Source: Adineta ricciae (Eukaryota; Rotifera; Eurotatoria; Adinetida; Adinetidae). Taken from it: a stretch of 64,000 bases of DNA. The stretch lies in the NCBI GenBank assembly GCA_905250025.1, contig CAJNOJ010000396.1:1-64000 (forward strand), given 5' to 3'. A program made the translations under genes and the position numbers. The first letter of the stretch is position 1. Each line of letters starts with the position of its first letter. Positions 25,322 through 37,300 of the stretch are shown here, in pieces. The notes beneath the pieces were generated by a model that had not been told where the DNA came from, ran no database searches, and was given only the letters and a program-made list of their open reading frames with translations.

Positions 25322-26702
25322 ATGGCCACGTCTGCAACTAAAGCACGATATGCAACCTATGCAAAAGGTAAAGGGACTGTTCAGTGTTATGGATGTTCTC
25401 AATCGTTTTGCTTTAATCATCTCACAGATCATCGACAACAACTCAGTCAACAATTCGACCAAATTGAAATGACACGAGATCTTCTATCGTCAAACACTAA
25501 CAGAACACACCGACAACCCACAAAATCATTCACTCATCGATCACATCAACCAATGGGAACAAGACTCGATCAATCTCATCAGAAAATTAACAGCAGAAGA
25601 AGCAAAACAACACGTACAGATATATACAACTTGTCACTTATCGGAAATGGAAAAGAAATTGAATGAGTTAACAGAACAACTGAGAGAGAGAGTCGAAATG
25701 AAAATGATTTTATGGAAACAGATCTTCTACAATGGAATGAGAAACTGACTCGGATGAATGAAGAGTTACTGAAACTACCGAACATCAAAGTGAAACAAAG
25801 TTCAACACCATTGATAACAAAGATCAATGTTCAGACATTCTATGGTCAGGGTAAAATAATTCTTCATCGTTGATGGGTGATTCTCGTACACATCGAGATT
25901 CACATTAAATATCATTTTGGTTTTTGTAGGTATGTCAAATATCCCAAATATCAGTGTAAATGTAAACTGGGTGCAGAATGGTGTCATAGTAGCTGGCGGT
26001 CATGCGCAAGGTAATGGACTTAATCAATTAAACTACCCATATGGTATATGTATTGATTCTCAGGAGACAATGTATGTGGCTGATTTTGGTAATCATCGTA
26101 TTGTGGAATGGAAGAAAGGTGCGACGAGTGGTCAAGTAGTTGCTGGTGGCAATAGACAAGGCAGTCGAGATGATCAGTTGAAGAATCCAATTTGTGTTGT
26201 CGTCGATGATGAGACTAATTCGTTGATTATAAGTGATTGAGTTAATAGTAGAATAAAGCGATGGTCTCGTCACAATGGCACAAGTGGAGAAGTGATCATT
26301 TCTGATGTGATATCTGCTGGAATAGGAATGGATGGTGGCGGATATCTCTGTTTCCGACTATGGGAGACATGAAGTTCGACGATGGAAGATTGGTGATCGA
26401 AATGGAGAAGTCGTGGCAGGTGGAAATGGACAAGGAAATCGACTTGATCAACTGTATGCACCTTGTGGTGTGTTTGTGGATAAGGATCATTCTGTATATG
26501 TGGTGGACAGTGGTAATCATCGAGTGATGCGATGGTGTGCAGATTCACGAGAAGGAAATGGGATAGTCGGTGGAAATGGAAAAGGATAAGGAACGAATCA
26601 ACTGTATCGTCCTCTGAGTTTATCATTTGATGGAGAAAATAGTTTGTATGTGGCTGATTGTTATAATCGTCGCATCCAGAGGTTCACTATTGACGTGAAA
26701 TA
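25322..26702 (+). pseudogene. NHL-repeat protein pseudogene
   Basis: From ATG at 25322 the sequence reads MATSATKARYATYAKGKG, then CYGCSQSFCFNHLTDHRQQL, a B-box-like zinc finger in which the first Cys pair has become Tyr. A coiled-coil segment follows in a second frame (EMEKKLNELTEQLRERV), then EEELLKLPNIKVKQ-like residues in a third. After a short intron (about 25851-25928) come NHL/beta-propeller repeats of the type VAGGHAQGNGLNQL, PYGICIDSQETMYVADFGNH, RIVEWKKG. Lesions: frame changes near 25490, 25690 and 26340, TGA at 26238-26240 and TAA at 26587-26589. The final repeat (SLYVADCYNRRIQRF) is intact to TAA at 26702. Such genes form a large family in bdelloids; their function is unknown. 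Confidence 0.85.
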
Positions 26703-26962
26703 ATGTTTAGTTTATTTTCTCTTTATTATTGATCGACGAGTTTAAACTGGAAAAGACTTCTTTTTTGTCACCAGTACGCGTAATTCAAGTGACGAACTTT
26801 AATAAATTGTGAATATGTTTTATTATTCATTGCATCGTGTATTCGTACAATGCAAACGAAAGACGAATCATCTTCAAAAAAGTGAAACTGGATGAAGAAT
26901 TTTCAAGATGGTCTTCCTCGTGTGTTAAAATCGAACTTCCCACCCAGGAAATGAGTAACTGC

Positions 26963-27169
26963 CTAATTCGACCTATAATATAAACTTAGAATTCGTCATA
27001 CAATTTCATACGTATCTAAGAATTGATTTAGTTATATATATATATCCCTACACACCCATCTCTTACTAAATCTATTCCTAAACTTACATAAATAGATATG
27101 CATATGTATTTATACTTGAATTGATATGAATCTGTCAAAAGTCCATTTATATAATAAAGGTCGAATTAG
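26963..27169. mobile_element. Small inverted-repeat element (MITE candidate)
   Basis: Perfect 12-bp inverted ends CTAATTCGACCT (26963-26974) and AGGTCGAATTAG (27158-27169), with imperfect extension inward (ATAATATAAA against TTATTATATAAA). The 207-bp unit is AT-rich and non-coding. No target duplication was found, so it may be an old MITE or a simple foldback. Confidence 0.5.
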
Positions 27170-27715
27170 TCAATTCATAAGTGTGAAATATATTTATGGG
27201 TATTTGAACATTCTGCTCTATTTGATGAAAAAGACGTTTCTATATCGTGATTATTTCCGACTTTCTACATAGAAAGATGATGGATGACTAACTAAACACA
27301 GAAGGAGAAAAAGTGAATGTTCTTAGTCGCTGAAAAGATTTTATTTGGACAATAGGACGATTTACGTGTACAATATTTGATGAAACCATCGATTCAGAAA
27401 CATGTACAGTAAACCTAGTTCGATGGGTAGGTTTTTAGATAAATCTGCACAGATCTACTGAGAACATTCGCTACAGAATGCTCTTGACAGTGTTCTTTGT
27501 CATCAATCATCGTCTGTTATATATGAATAAAAAATCTAAAGTCACGCGATCATTCGTTGTTTCTTAGATTATAGAAAGGTATATTTAGCATAAAGTTATG
27601 ACGCCAGTCATTTAAGTCTTTTTCGTAATAAATCATTTTGCATAAAAAGGACTTTCTTGAGTTGATTTCATAATTTAATCTTTCTTTCTCAATCGACGTG
27701 TACCTTAAAATTACA
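27170..27715. other. Spacer upstream of the three-module gene
   Basis: No gene seen. It presumably holds the promoter and 5' UTR of the gene starting at 27716. Confidence 0.4.
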
Positions 27716-30700
27716 ATGGATATAACAAATTCCTTAAAGCGTTTTATTCGTCGGCTGCTAATTTCTGTTAGAGAACTTAATTTATTTTCCACATTCGAAG
27801 ATGATGATTCCCATGAACTTCGTAATCAAATTCTTGCTACACGTATTTATCTTAGTTTGTTAATCGTTTCTGTACTAAGTCTTTGTATTTATACATCACT
27901 TGTCTCAATTACGGAAACGATCATTATTGACAAACCCACATATAAACAATATCAAAAACTCATCGAAAATAATCACAATCCTCAATGTCAATGTAAATAC
28001 ATCTCAATAGTTTATGATCAATTTATTGATTTACAAGCAGTTTTTCATCCTGTCTGTTCATCGGATTTTGTTAGCGACAAATGGATTTATTTTCTGCATG
28101 GTTTAGATGACGAATCGTATAGCAAGACTAAAGATTTTCATCGCAATGCCGTATATTCTTTTGGACTGCTTCGTTCCTTATGTGAATTGGCTAAAACAAC
28201 CGTTAACGAAAATGTCCAACAACAACTACCATTGAAATCTTATATCACCTCTCACGTCAAAGGAGTCGATGGATTTTTTAAAGAAATTTTCTCATTTCTT
28301 GACACCCTTATTCTAACAGAAGAAACAAAGTTAACACAGTTACTGACAATATTCCGTCGTCTTATCATTACACAAGAACTCATCTCCACACAATCAACAA
28401 ATATTCGGTTGTTTGCAGAAACATCGTCCTTGATGCCAGGACAACAGCGAAATCCTACCGTTACAACGCGGACCTATTATCATAAAAAAGTCGAAACACG
28501 CTGTGACTGCAGACGTTCCACATGTGTTGAAGAATATATACTTGAAAGTGTGAAAAATAAAAATATTCTGTTCATCATTCCAAATTTCTATCAAGGTTGT
28601 TTTATTACCGATTCGTTACTTCAATCGAGTCTTACTTATTTCTACAATAAAACATGCATTGAACAACTATTATTTCATCTAAACTCTTCATTGATTATTA
28701 CTCCAATCAATTTAAATTTGTCATCAAAAAAATTATTAAATATTGACGAAACTGTTGACGAACTAATTAATCATTTGATGGTCTATGAATGGAATAAAAG
28801 TATTAGTTTTATGAAATATTATGAATTATGTGAGCCACTTCAATGCATTTACACATATAATCATCGATTTGTTATAACTTATGTTATTACCATTCTTTTG
28901 GGTCTTCTTGGTGGTTTAGTAACTGTACTTCGAATTTTGGTTCCATTCGTTATACGAATGATTAGAAAGAAGCGAAAAGACAATGATATACGTAAGTATT
29001 GGACCTGTTTAAAAAACATGTTATTGAAAACTGTCGTGTAAAATCGTTATTTTCATAGTAGATTTCGTGTATCAACATTAGAAAATTTAGATTAATATTT
29101 AGTTTCGAAAGCATTCGGAGTTTGTGCTTTGTCCAATGATACGAGACTTGTAACTCAGATTTGGAAGGAGATGGTTTCGTTATCGAATAACGAAACGATA
29201 AAGAAACAGAAAATGAGCAAATTGATGTTTTCCGCTTTTCTTTTTTTCATATCTTAGGTATCTCCAAGCGATTATGGTTGAAGGAGAAAATAAAAAATTT
29301 CAATTTGTTCAAATCGATTCCACCTTCAAAAGATTATGAAATCATTTATCCTCAAGTTGTGTCTACATATCTTTATATAATTGTATTTCTTTTATCATTT
29401 GTTGTTCTCATCATTTATACATCACTCTTAACACAAACAGTTACTGTCATTGTTCGTTCACCATCGATTGAACAATATGAACGATTGAAAGATCAACATT
29501 CGGATACTCTTATATGTGAATGTACACAAATTTCGATTGATTTACAAACATTTATTCAGTTATCACCTGAATATCATCAAATTTGTACGAGTATTTATGT
29601 CACAGATGAATGGTATAACTATTTGCGCAGTTTTACTATTTTCAATGGTACATCTGAAGACATAGGTATACTTCCCTTTGACTTTCGTGCAACAACTGGC
29701 CCGAGTTTCTTTCGTACACTTGAGTTGTTTTGTAAGATTGTGGATGATATTATTCAGAATCATCTCAAAATATTTAATTCAACTATTTATGTCACAGGAA
29801 CAGTCGAGGAAAGGTTGAATTTTCTCGAACAACATAATCAAAGTGTTCAGTTATTTAAAAGCACAATTCAAAATACCTTCTTCTCTTCTTTAGAAATGTT
29901 TTTTGATATTTTACATGGCAATACTCTCTTTTCTTGGTCAATGACAAATCATATGATAACTCTCCGGTCTTTACCATTCTTATCTATTGTAATGGCAACA
30001 AGAACTTATGATGAAAATTGTGTATGTGTGTACAGTGGTAAAACCTGCTTTGAGCCAGCACGTATCTTCCATCTATATTACAACGGTACTAAGATCGATC
30101 ACGAACGTTGGACCGTTCCATACATTTACAGCGGATGTTACATATTAACAGGTGTCATGGCTTCTGATTTACGATGTTTATATCATCCATCATGTCTATC
30201 TGAATTAATCAAAAATATCCGACCAACGTACAAAATGAATGCTAGTCTATTAAAAGAACATTCATCAACTTCGAAATTTAACTCACGAACACCAATTTTC
30301 TTATTGATTCGCGAAGCCATGGTTGAACGATGGAAGGAGAATATTAGTTATGAGCAATACTATGAAAAATGTAATCCAAAACGATGTACATATACATATG
30401 CACAACGATTTCTTATCGGTTATATAATTTCAACAGTTTTTGGTATTGTTGGTGGATTATCATCGATACTGAGATTAATCATACCGAATTTAGTACAATT
30501 TGCCAAGAAAATGTTGAAGAAAATAAGAAATGAAGATGATAACAATGATCAGGACGACGAAGAAAATCCAAGAAGTATGAGTTTTCAATCATCTTCTCTC
30601 TACACAGCCATTTCGGTTATAATCTGTTGAATTCGAGAATAGATTAGAAAAACGATATTTAATAAGTTAAACGGGAGATAGAAGAACTCTTTTCCACCCA

Positions 30701-32503
30701 GATGGCTTTGATATATTATGAGCTTAATGACTTTTCGTTCAGGATTATTGTAAATTCATCCTGATGATATTTCCAATCATTTACTGAGAGAAAACTTAAC
30801 AAAACGCTTGGTTATTGTACTGAAAAATGGCACTTTTTTCTAACGACCGGATATCTTCGTAGAAACGTTAAAAACACGCATATTTTGTTATATGATAGTT
30901 CAAGATTATCTCTGATGATATCAGAAGATAAGAAATGCGAATAATCAATTGCGTTTGACAACTGTTTTAGTATCACTTTTCCTTCAATGAAACATCTCAA
31001 CTTTTAAAGAAACATATACATAACAAAATTGAATCGAGGTCTTAATCGTTGTCCGCTGATAGGTTTTCTATTCGAACTCGAGTGACGCATCTGCTCAAAA
31101 TTTGATTATGTTGATTTTTTAAATTTGTAGACTTTAACGATCGATTACGCAAATTTTCTTCGAAAATAATCATATTTATTAAAACTTTGAATCTTTTTCA
31201 ACATCCATCTTCAAAAATTCCCCCATCAAGACCAATTTTCGAATATGAAAAGGTTCTTCAATTGAAATTACAAATAAGTTCCACACGTCTTTATATATTT
31301 CTCTTATTTTTCTCCTTAATTGTGACTTCTATTTATGCTTTTCTACAACGAACAAATGAAAGAAAAATCTATTCCATCTCATCTTACATCGAATATGAAA
31401 ATTTACAAAATAAATTTCCTTCAAATTCATTCTTTTGTCCATGTACAACAGTCGGAAGTGAATATTCGACATTTATTTCACTTCGACCAAAAATTATACA
31501 TCCAGCCTGTACGAATTATCTATTTCGGGCTGCTTGGATAGTTGATTTCGTTAGCTTTGAATTTGCACCAATTGAAGAAAATTTACGTATAATTTTGATT
31601 TATTATTTGCCATTAGCATCTCAACTTTGTATGCAAAGTCAGACAATCATTCAATATAATGTTAAACAATTTCTAAATACAATTTATACAACATCATTTC
31701 TGACTAATAGAGAAGAATTTGAAAAATATTTTCATACCCAAATTGAACAATTGAAACAAAGTTTACCCTCGGAACTTAAACGAATTATGAAAATCAGTAG
31801 TATTATCACTTCAGCAAATAGTTTGATGAGTGCAGCAAAAACAAATTATGAATGGATGTTTATGAGTTCCACGGGAGAACAAATTGGTTTTCCTATGATT
31901 GGTGATATTATTCTCATAAGAACAAAAGTAAAATATTATTCAAACCAAAATTATTCATGTAAAATCTTCTCCCAATCCTTTAAACAACAAATCAATTGGC
32001 CAGGTACTACAATTCCTATTCCAGGATTATATCTTAGTTGTTATTTTGCCGATGGTTTACTTCAATCTACTTTTCAATGTTTCTATGATATCAATTGTTT
32101 AGAATCTTTACAATTCTATACATCATCTATGGCTCCTATTCAGACATGGGTACTGCCAATGCCATCGAAAACTTCTCTTTATCAAATCAATTCAACAGTA
32201 CAAGATTTGGTTAATGTTTTGTTCGTTGAAGAATGGTTTAGTCATATAAGTTATGAATTATATTATCAACAATGTCAACCAAAACAATGTTATTATACAT
32301 TTATTCGAAGATCTACAATAAATTACATTATTATAATGGTAATCACTGTTTTGGGTGGTTTACATAAAGTATTACCGGTAATAATACCCGTATTAATTCG
32401 AATTTCTCACAAAATAATAATCAAATTCAAAAAGCGAAGATTTCGTCGACAACCAAGAAAAATCAATCGAATTAATCCAAGAATTCCATCATTCATTACA
32501 TAA
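27716..32503 (+). CDS. Three tandem two-TM Cys-rich modules in one polypeptide
   Basis: Exons 27716-28991, 29258-30574 and 31131-32503 sum to 3966 nt (1321 residues). Each has a short basic cytoplasmic start, TM1 (about 43-66 in module 1), an ectodomain of about 310 residues, TM2 and a basic tail. Modules share P(S/T)xxxY in the post-TM1 region, CxC, a GC(Y/F) followed by a Cys pair, YYxxCxPxxCxYT, and GGL in TM2. Modules 2 and 3 have no ATG before TM1; both start at acceptors needing two bases, while modules 1 and 2 end at phase-1 donors (C|GTAAGT at 28992, A|GTATGA at 30575). One spliced gene is therefore the simplest reading. Topology and the GGL before TM2 resemble DEG/ENaC trimeric channels, but I see no real signature, so function is unknown. 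Unspliced, modules 1 and 2 would each stop soon after TM2, which would permit shorter isoforms. Confidence 0.72.
29174..29196. repeat. Perfect 10-bp hairpin in intron 1
   Basis: GTTTCGTTAT-CGA-ATAACGAAAC lies within the intron between modules 1 and 2 (28992-29257). It could affect splicing or be a transposon scar; function is not shown. Confidence 0.6.
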
Positions 32504-34366
32504 ATGTGTCATATAATTACATATGCGCTTTTATCGATATTCTTTTGCTTTGATGTGTGCTGAACTTTCTTTTTAGTCACTTTTTTCTCATATATAACAT
32601 ATATTTATCAAGAAAGGATAAAAATTATGAAACTGATGATTTCGTTTTATTTTAAAGAAGTTTTTACACTTTGTCAATACCTTTGCTTTTATGATAATGG
32701 TTATAACGATGACGAAGACCATTTAAACAGATCATTTATCTTAAGTCAAAATCAGTTCTCTATTCTTTCATTTTCAATTTCAACTTATTGTTTCGTTTTT
32801 CTTCGGAATTTAATTTCACCAAATAAAATAAATCATTCTTAAATATCATGCTTTTCTGTTATTATAATTCTTAATAATGTTATCATACTTACATGAGAAA
32901 TATTGTTAAAATCGAATTATCCATCCAGTCAATTAAACACAAAAGTCCTTTCATTATCTCATCATACGTATTATCGACTTTTCTATTTAAAGCAATGAAT
33001 TCAGCGATAGGAAATTACAATGAATAAAAAGTTTCCAACGTTGAAGATTTATTTTCTTCATTCCTTTTTTCTCTCTTCCCATTTGGCATCTTAAACATGT
33101 TTTTGTTCTCACCCGTTCTTTCTCTCCGCATCAAATGTTTACGCGAGCGATGGCCTCTACTACGTAGAGCTAAGACTTTTGCAGATGCATTCAACAGACT
33201 GGCTAATGATGCATCAATATCAGTAGCTATTGATCAGTAGTTCAATGAATTTAATCATTAGTTCGTTTTATACGTTCAACTAAATAACTCTCAGAAATGG
33301 GTATAGATGTCATCCGCAAAGCTCGATACGTTGAAGCAGCACATCTTTTTTCTTTATTCATTGACAATATGGAAGAATAAAATCGACCTCTCTATACCAT
33401 TTCTAATTTATTCGTATCGTTTTCCAGTGCTATGATATTTTTTATAGTTTAGTTACCATTGGTGAACTCGCTTATTTTACAAATGCCAGTACAAGCACTC
33501 TTAGTCACTCCTATTTAATCACAGCCATCATCAGTCAGTATTTCTTTCCTGTTTTCTATCAACTTAAATCTCTGCGAACATTTCGTGTTTATTGGATTAT
33601 TATAGCTCTCACCTGTACCATTAGTTTCCTAACTTTACTACCATCATATTTCATAGGTGACTATATTTCTGTTTGACACCAAAATTGGAATCATTGATGA
33701 TTCTAGACACAAATCAATATTTCGATGAAACACATACATATGTGGTATACGTTTCAATATCTATAAGATGAATGTCGAATGCTTTTGTATGTGTGACATA
33801 TGTCATACCTTACAGTGAGATCGCTTTGATATATTTCTATATTATTCGATGAACGCAGTAAACTAATGTTGCCATTGTTAGTACCACCGGTTCATTGTTA
33901 ACTGTACCCAGAAACTCTACAAGTATTATTTATTTTCAATAACAACAAAAGCGTGAGAAACATTGTATATAATCGTGTACGAGAACAAGACGGTGAACGA
34001 AATTTCTAGTGTGATTTAGAACACAAGTGTAATTACAATTTTTCTTTTGATTACGCAGTCATCGGATTCTCCTTCTTGCCTTCTCGTATCGACCTTTATA
34101 TCGTATATTTCTTGCCTTCACTCTCAACTGCTAGTATATTAACGTCGTGATGTTTTTTTGCTTTCACAATATTCCTTTTCTATTTGCAAGTTGTTTAAAT
34201 TCATCAACAGTGTCGTTTTTTCTGTTTCAAAACGTGCTCTTGTTCTCTTTCTTCCTTTTTGTATGTGTTGAAAGAAGAAAATTCCAACATAGATTATTAC
34301 TTCTAAATAACAATTGTCGCATCGAACAATATAAAGAGAAGCGTTTTTCGAATTTCCACATTATAA
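32504..34366. other. Spacer with a second NHL 5' flank and coding-like scraps
   Basis: About 32890-33157 resembles the NHL 5' flank at about 25020-25325: shared AAATCGAATTAT, CAATTACAATGA, GATTTATTTT..TTCAT and a GCGATGGCC start context. After this point no NHL coding sequence follows. At about 33505-33660 a frame reads hydrophobic (SQYFFPVFYQLKSLRTFRVY, then WIIIALTCTISFL), perhaps a membrane-protein fragment. No intact gene is present. Confidence 0.5.
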
Positions 34367-37300
34367 ATGTCTCATCCATCCAAAAAAAGTGATTGCTTCA
34401 TATGCCAATATCCATTGAAATCTGACGAAACTAAAATTACCACCGAATGTGGTCACAGCTATCACCGTCGTTGCGCTCAAAAATACTATGACGAGAAAGG
34501 TCATAGTGCCTGTATGGTGTGTAAGAAGTCGTCAGCTTTAGCCAAGGCGCTTCAAGGACATGTCACTGCAAGTACTGCTACATCTTCAGCCCGACGTTCT
34601 GGTAAACCAATGGATCATGTATGTTTATTCGTTTTGACTTGATTGAGAATAGAATTGTAACGAATGAAGAATTCCATCTTCAAAACTGAGAAAAACGACC
34701 TCATATAAATTTTTCCCTTTATCTCACATTTACAGGAGGAAGAAGCAATATGGTCTTGTGAGTATTGCACATTAGAGAATCCGTCATCGGCTGAAAGATG
34801 TGAAGCTTGTGGTGCACCACGGCATGTTGTATCTGCAGCTCGTCGTCGGAGAACAACAGCACATCCGAATGTTGATGTGAACGATCGAGATTCACAGTCG
34901 GATGAAGAGAAGAATGAATATGATCGAGGTCGTGGGGAAAACTGTGCTCCTAAAACAGATCCTGATTCACGTTCTACATCTGACAGAAAAGAAAAGCCTA
35001 CGTCAACGGCATCTGGATCTGACGCTATCGTGTACATCCCAGATCTTCCTACGACTACTGATGATAACGATCAATTGGAACAACTGATTCGTCATCGTAT
35101 TGAAAAAGTGACAAAATTGAAAGTTGGCATGATCAAATGTTATTCAAAACTAGGTGTTGCTATGATATACGTTGACACAGATGAAACAAGAGATCAACTT
35201 GTTAACGATATCGTACATATAACTTTAGATCCAGGGGTGGGAAAAGCTACAATTACATTTACTGAAGAACTTGAAATAGTGTCATATGTTGTCGCAGAAG
35301 TCGCCAATGAAAAGAAGGATATTTTGTTACCAACATCAGAGGAAATTCGTCGTCATTGGAGGAAACTATACAAAGGAGAAACGCCATGCTCATGTGAACA
35401 GTTGCATATGGAATTTCCGAATATATACAAGGTTACTTCCAGGTCTTTGGATGAATTACTTAAGGTGGCGAATCATCCAGATTTCAAAATTAATGATATA
35501 TTCGCTCAAGTCTACGTACGTGCTAATTGTAGTTTCTTCGAACATCTAACTGAATCGATCACAGAGGATCAACTGCGTAAAGCGGTGTGCAAAGAAATTA
35601 AAATGCCGAACGTATCATCTACAACAGTTTGTGTTCAGTTGAACAAACAAACACACAACGCTTGTGTCATCACGACGAGTGAAGCACGCGCTTGGTCTAC
35701 AATCAACTATCTAACGATTAACGGCACGGTATTTCCGAAGAAAGTTAATTTAATCCGTCGCCTGTGTATTTATCCAATCCCTTCATCGTTTAATACTCAA
35801 AAGATTTTGAATCACAAAGAATTCAAGGGAAAAGTACTCGATCATAAACAGCAGGGAAACACTCTCATTCTCGAACTATCCGATGAAGCACTTTTTACCG
35901 AATGCGTCGCGCTTGGAGTTATTCGTATTGGCGATAGCGACCGTTTTCAAATAGGTGCCTATGTTGCATCGAGCAAAACAGCTAGCGATGAAATTGACGA
36001 AGACACGTGGTATAAGACAGAAATGCCTCAATATAAACCTAACATAATGCAATTCATTTCTGATCCCGATCATCAGATTTTCCGATACAAATGGAACCCA
36101 CAGATATGGTTGAAACAATTTAATCAAACCATTGGTGAAAAGAATGATGAGAGACAAGCACGTGATCGAAGGCATACACCAAGCGATGTTACACGTCATC
36201 GATTACGGGTTACAGCAATGTTAAATACACTTGCAGTTGTGCGAAAGAAGAGCTACATGATACGTGATCGAAAGTTTCAATTAAATGTCGATAAAAGCAT
36301 GAAAACGATTGTTTATGATGAACAATCAATGTTGGAGAAAGGAGGGAAATTACCGATAACAAAACCACCTTATCCCGAGACGCGTATTGATGTGGTCAAC
36401 GAAGACTGTCTGATAGCTTATGAGCGTTTGGTTAAGGAACACTACAGACCACTTCTCCTTAATATGGCCAATGCTTCAAAACCCGGTGGTGGGTATCGAA
36501 AAGGTGATGGCGCACAGGAAGAAAATCTCTTCCGTCGATCCGACTACTTTCGAAGCCTTGACGTTGGCCTCGACCAATGGTTATCAGAACGAAGTGCCCG
36601 TTATCATTGCTCGTCGACTTGCCAACTTGACCGACTGTCCGACGAAGACAAGATGTATCCAATGCACGAGTACGGAGCGATCTACACCTCAGGCTTGACC
36701 GTCTTTCGTCAACCAGAAAACACTGGCTATAGTTTTATGGAAGAACCACTTAAAAACGTGTGTTCTTTAGCTATGGCTGCTTATTCAGGCCCGAGACTAA
36801 ATGGAAATATGCTTGCGTCAAAGTTTGCTGTGGGAACACGAAAAAAGATTGAAAATATCTTCGCTATTGCTTTTCGGCACAAACACGATAGTTTAGTATT
36901 ATCGGCTCTAGGCTGTGGTGCTTTCAAAAATCCACCAGGCCATGTGGCAGAACTTTTCCGTTCGGTCATCGAGCAGTATGCCGGTTTCTTCCGACGAATT
37001 ACTTTTGCTATTCTGGATGATCACAATAGTGGTCGATTCTTCAATCCGGAGGGTAATTTTCAACCATTTGTAGCTCTTCTCGATGGAGTGGTCATCACTC
37101 CATTGTCACCAATGAGCACGCCACTGACTATATTTGGACCGTATCGATTATTATCCGATGGAGTGACTACAAGCGATGTGTGTATCTGCAATAAACTACT
37201 GTGCAAATTTGGTGCTACCTGTTTTGAACTTTCTGATCGTACACATGCGAAAGAATACTTTCATCCACCTCGTTGTCCATATGTAGCTACGAAAGGTAAA

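Noticed and set aside
33505..33660. Hydrophobic frame as a membrane-protein gene
   Set aside because: Only ~50 codons, stops on both sides in the same frame; too little to name.
34615..35037. 140-codon minus-strand frame
   Set aside because: Antisense shadow of the PARG gene's first and second exons.
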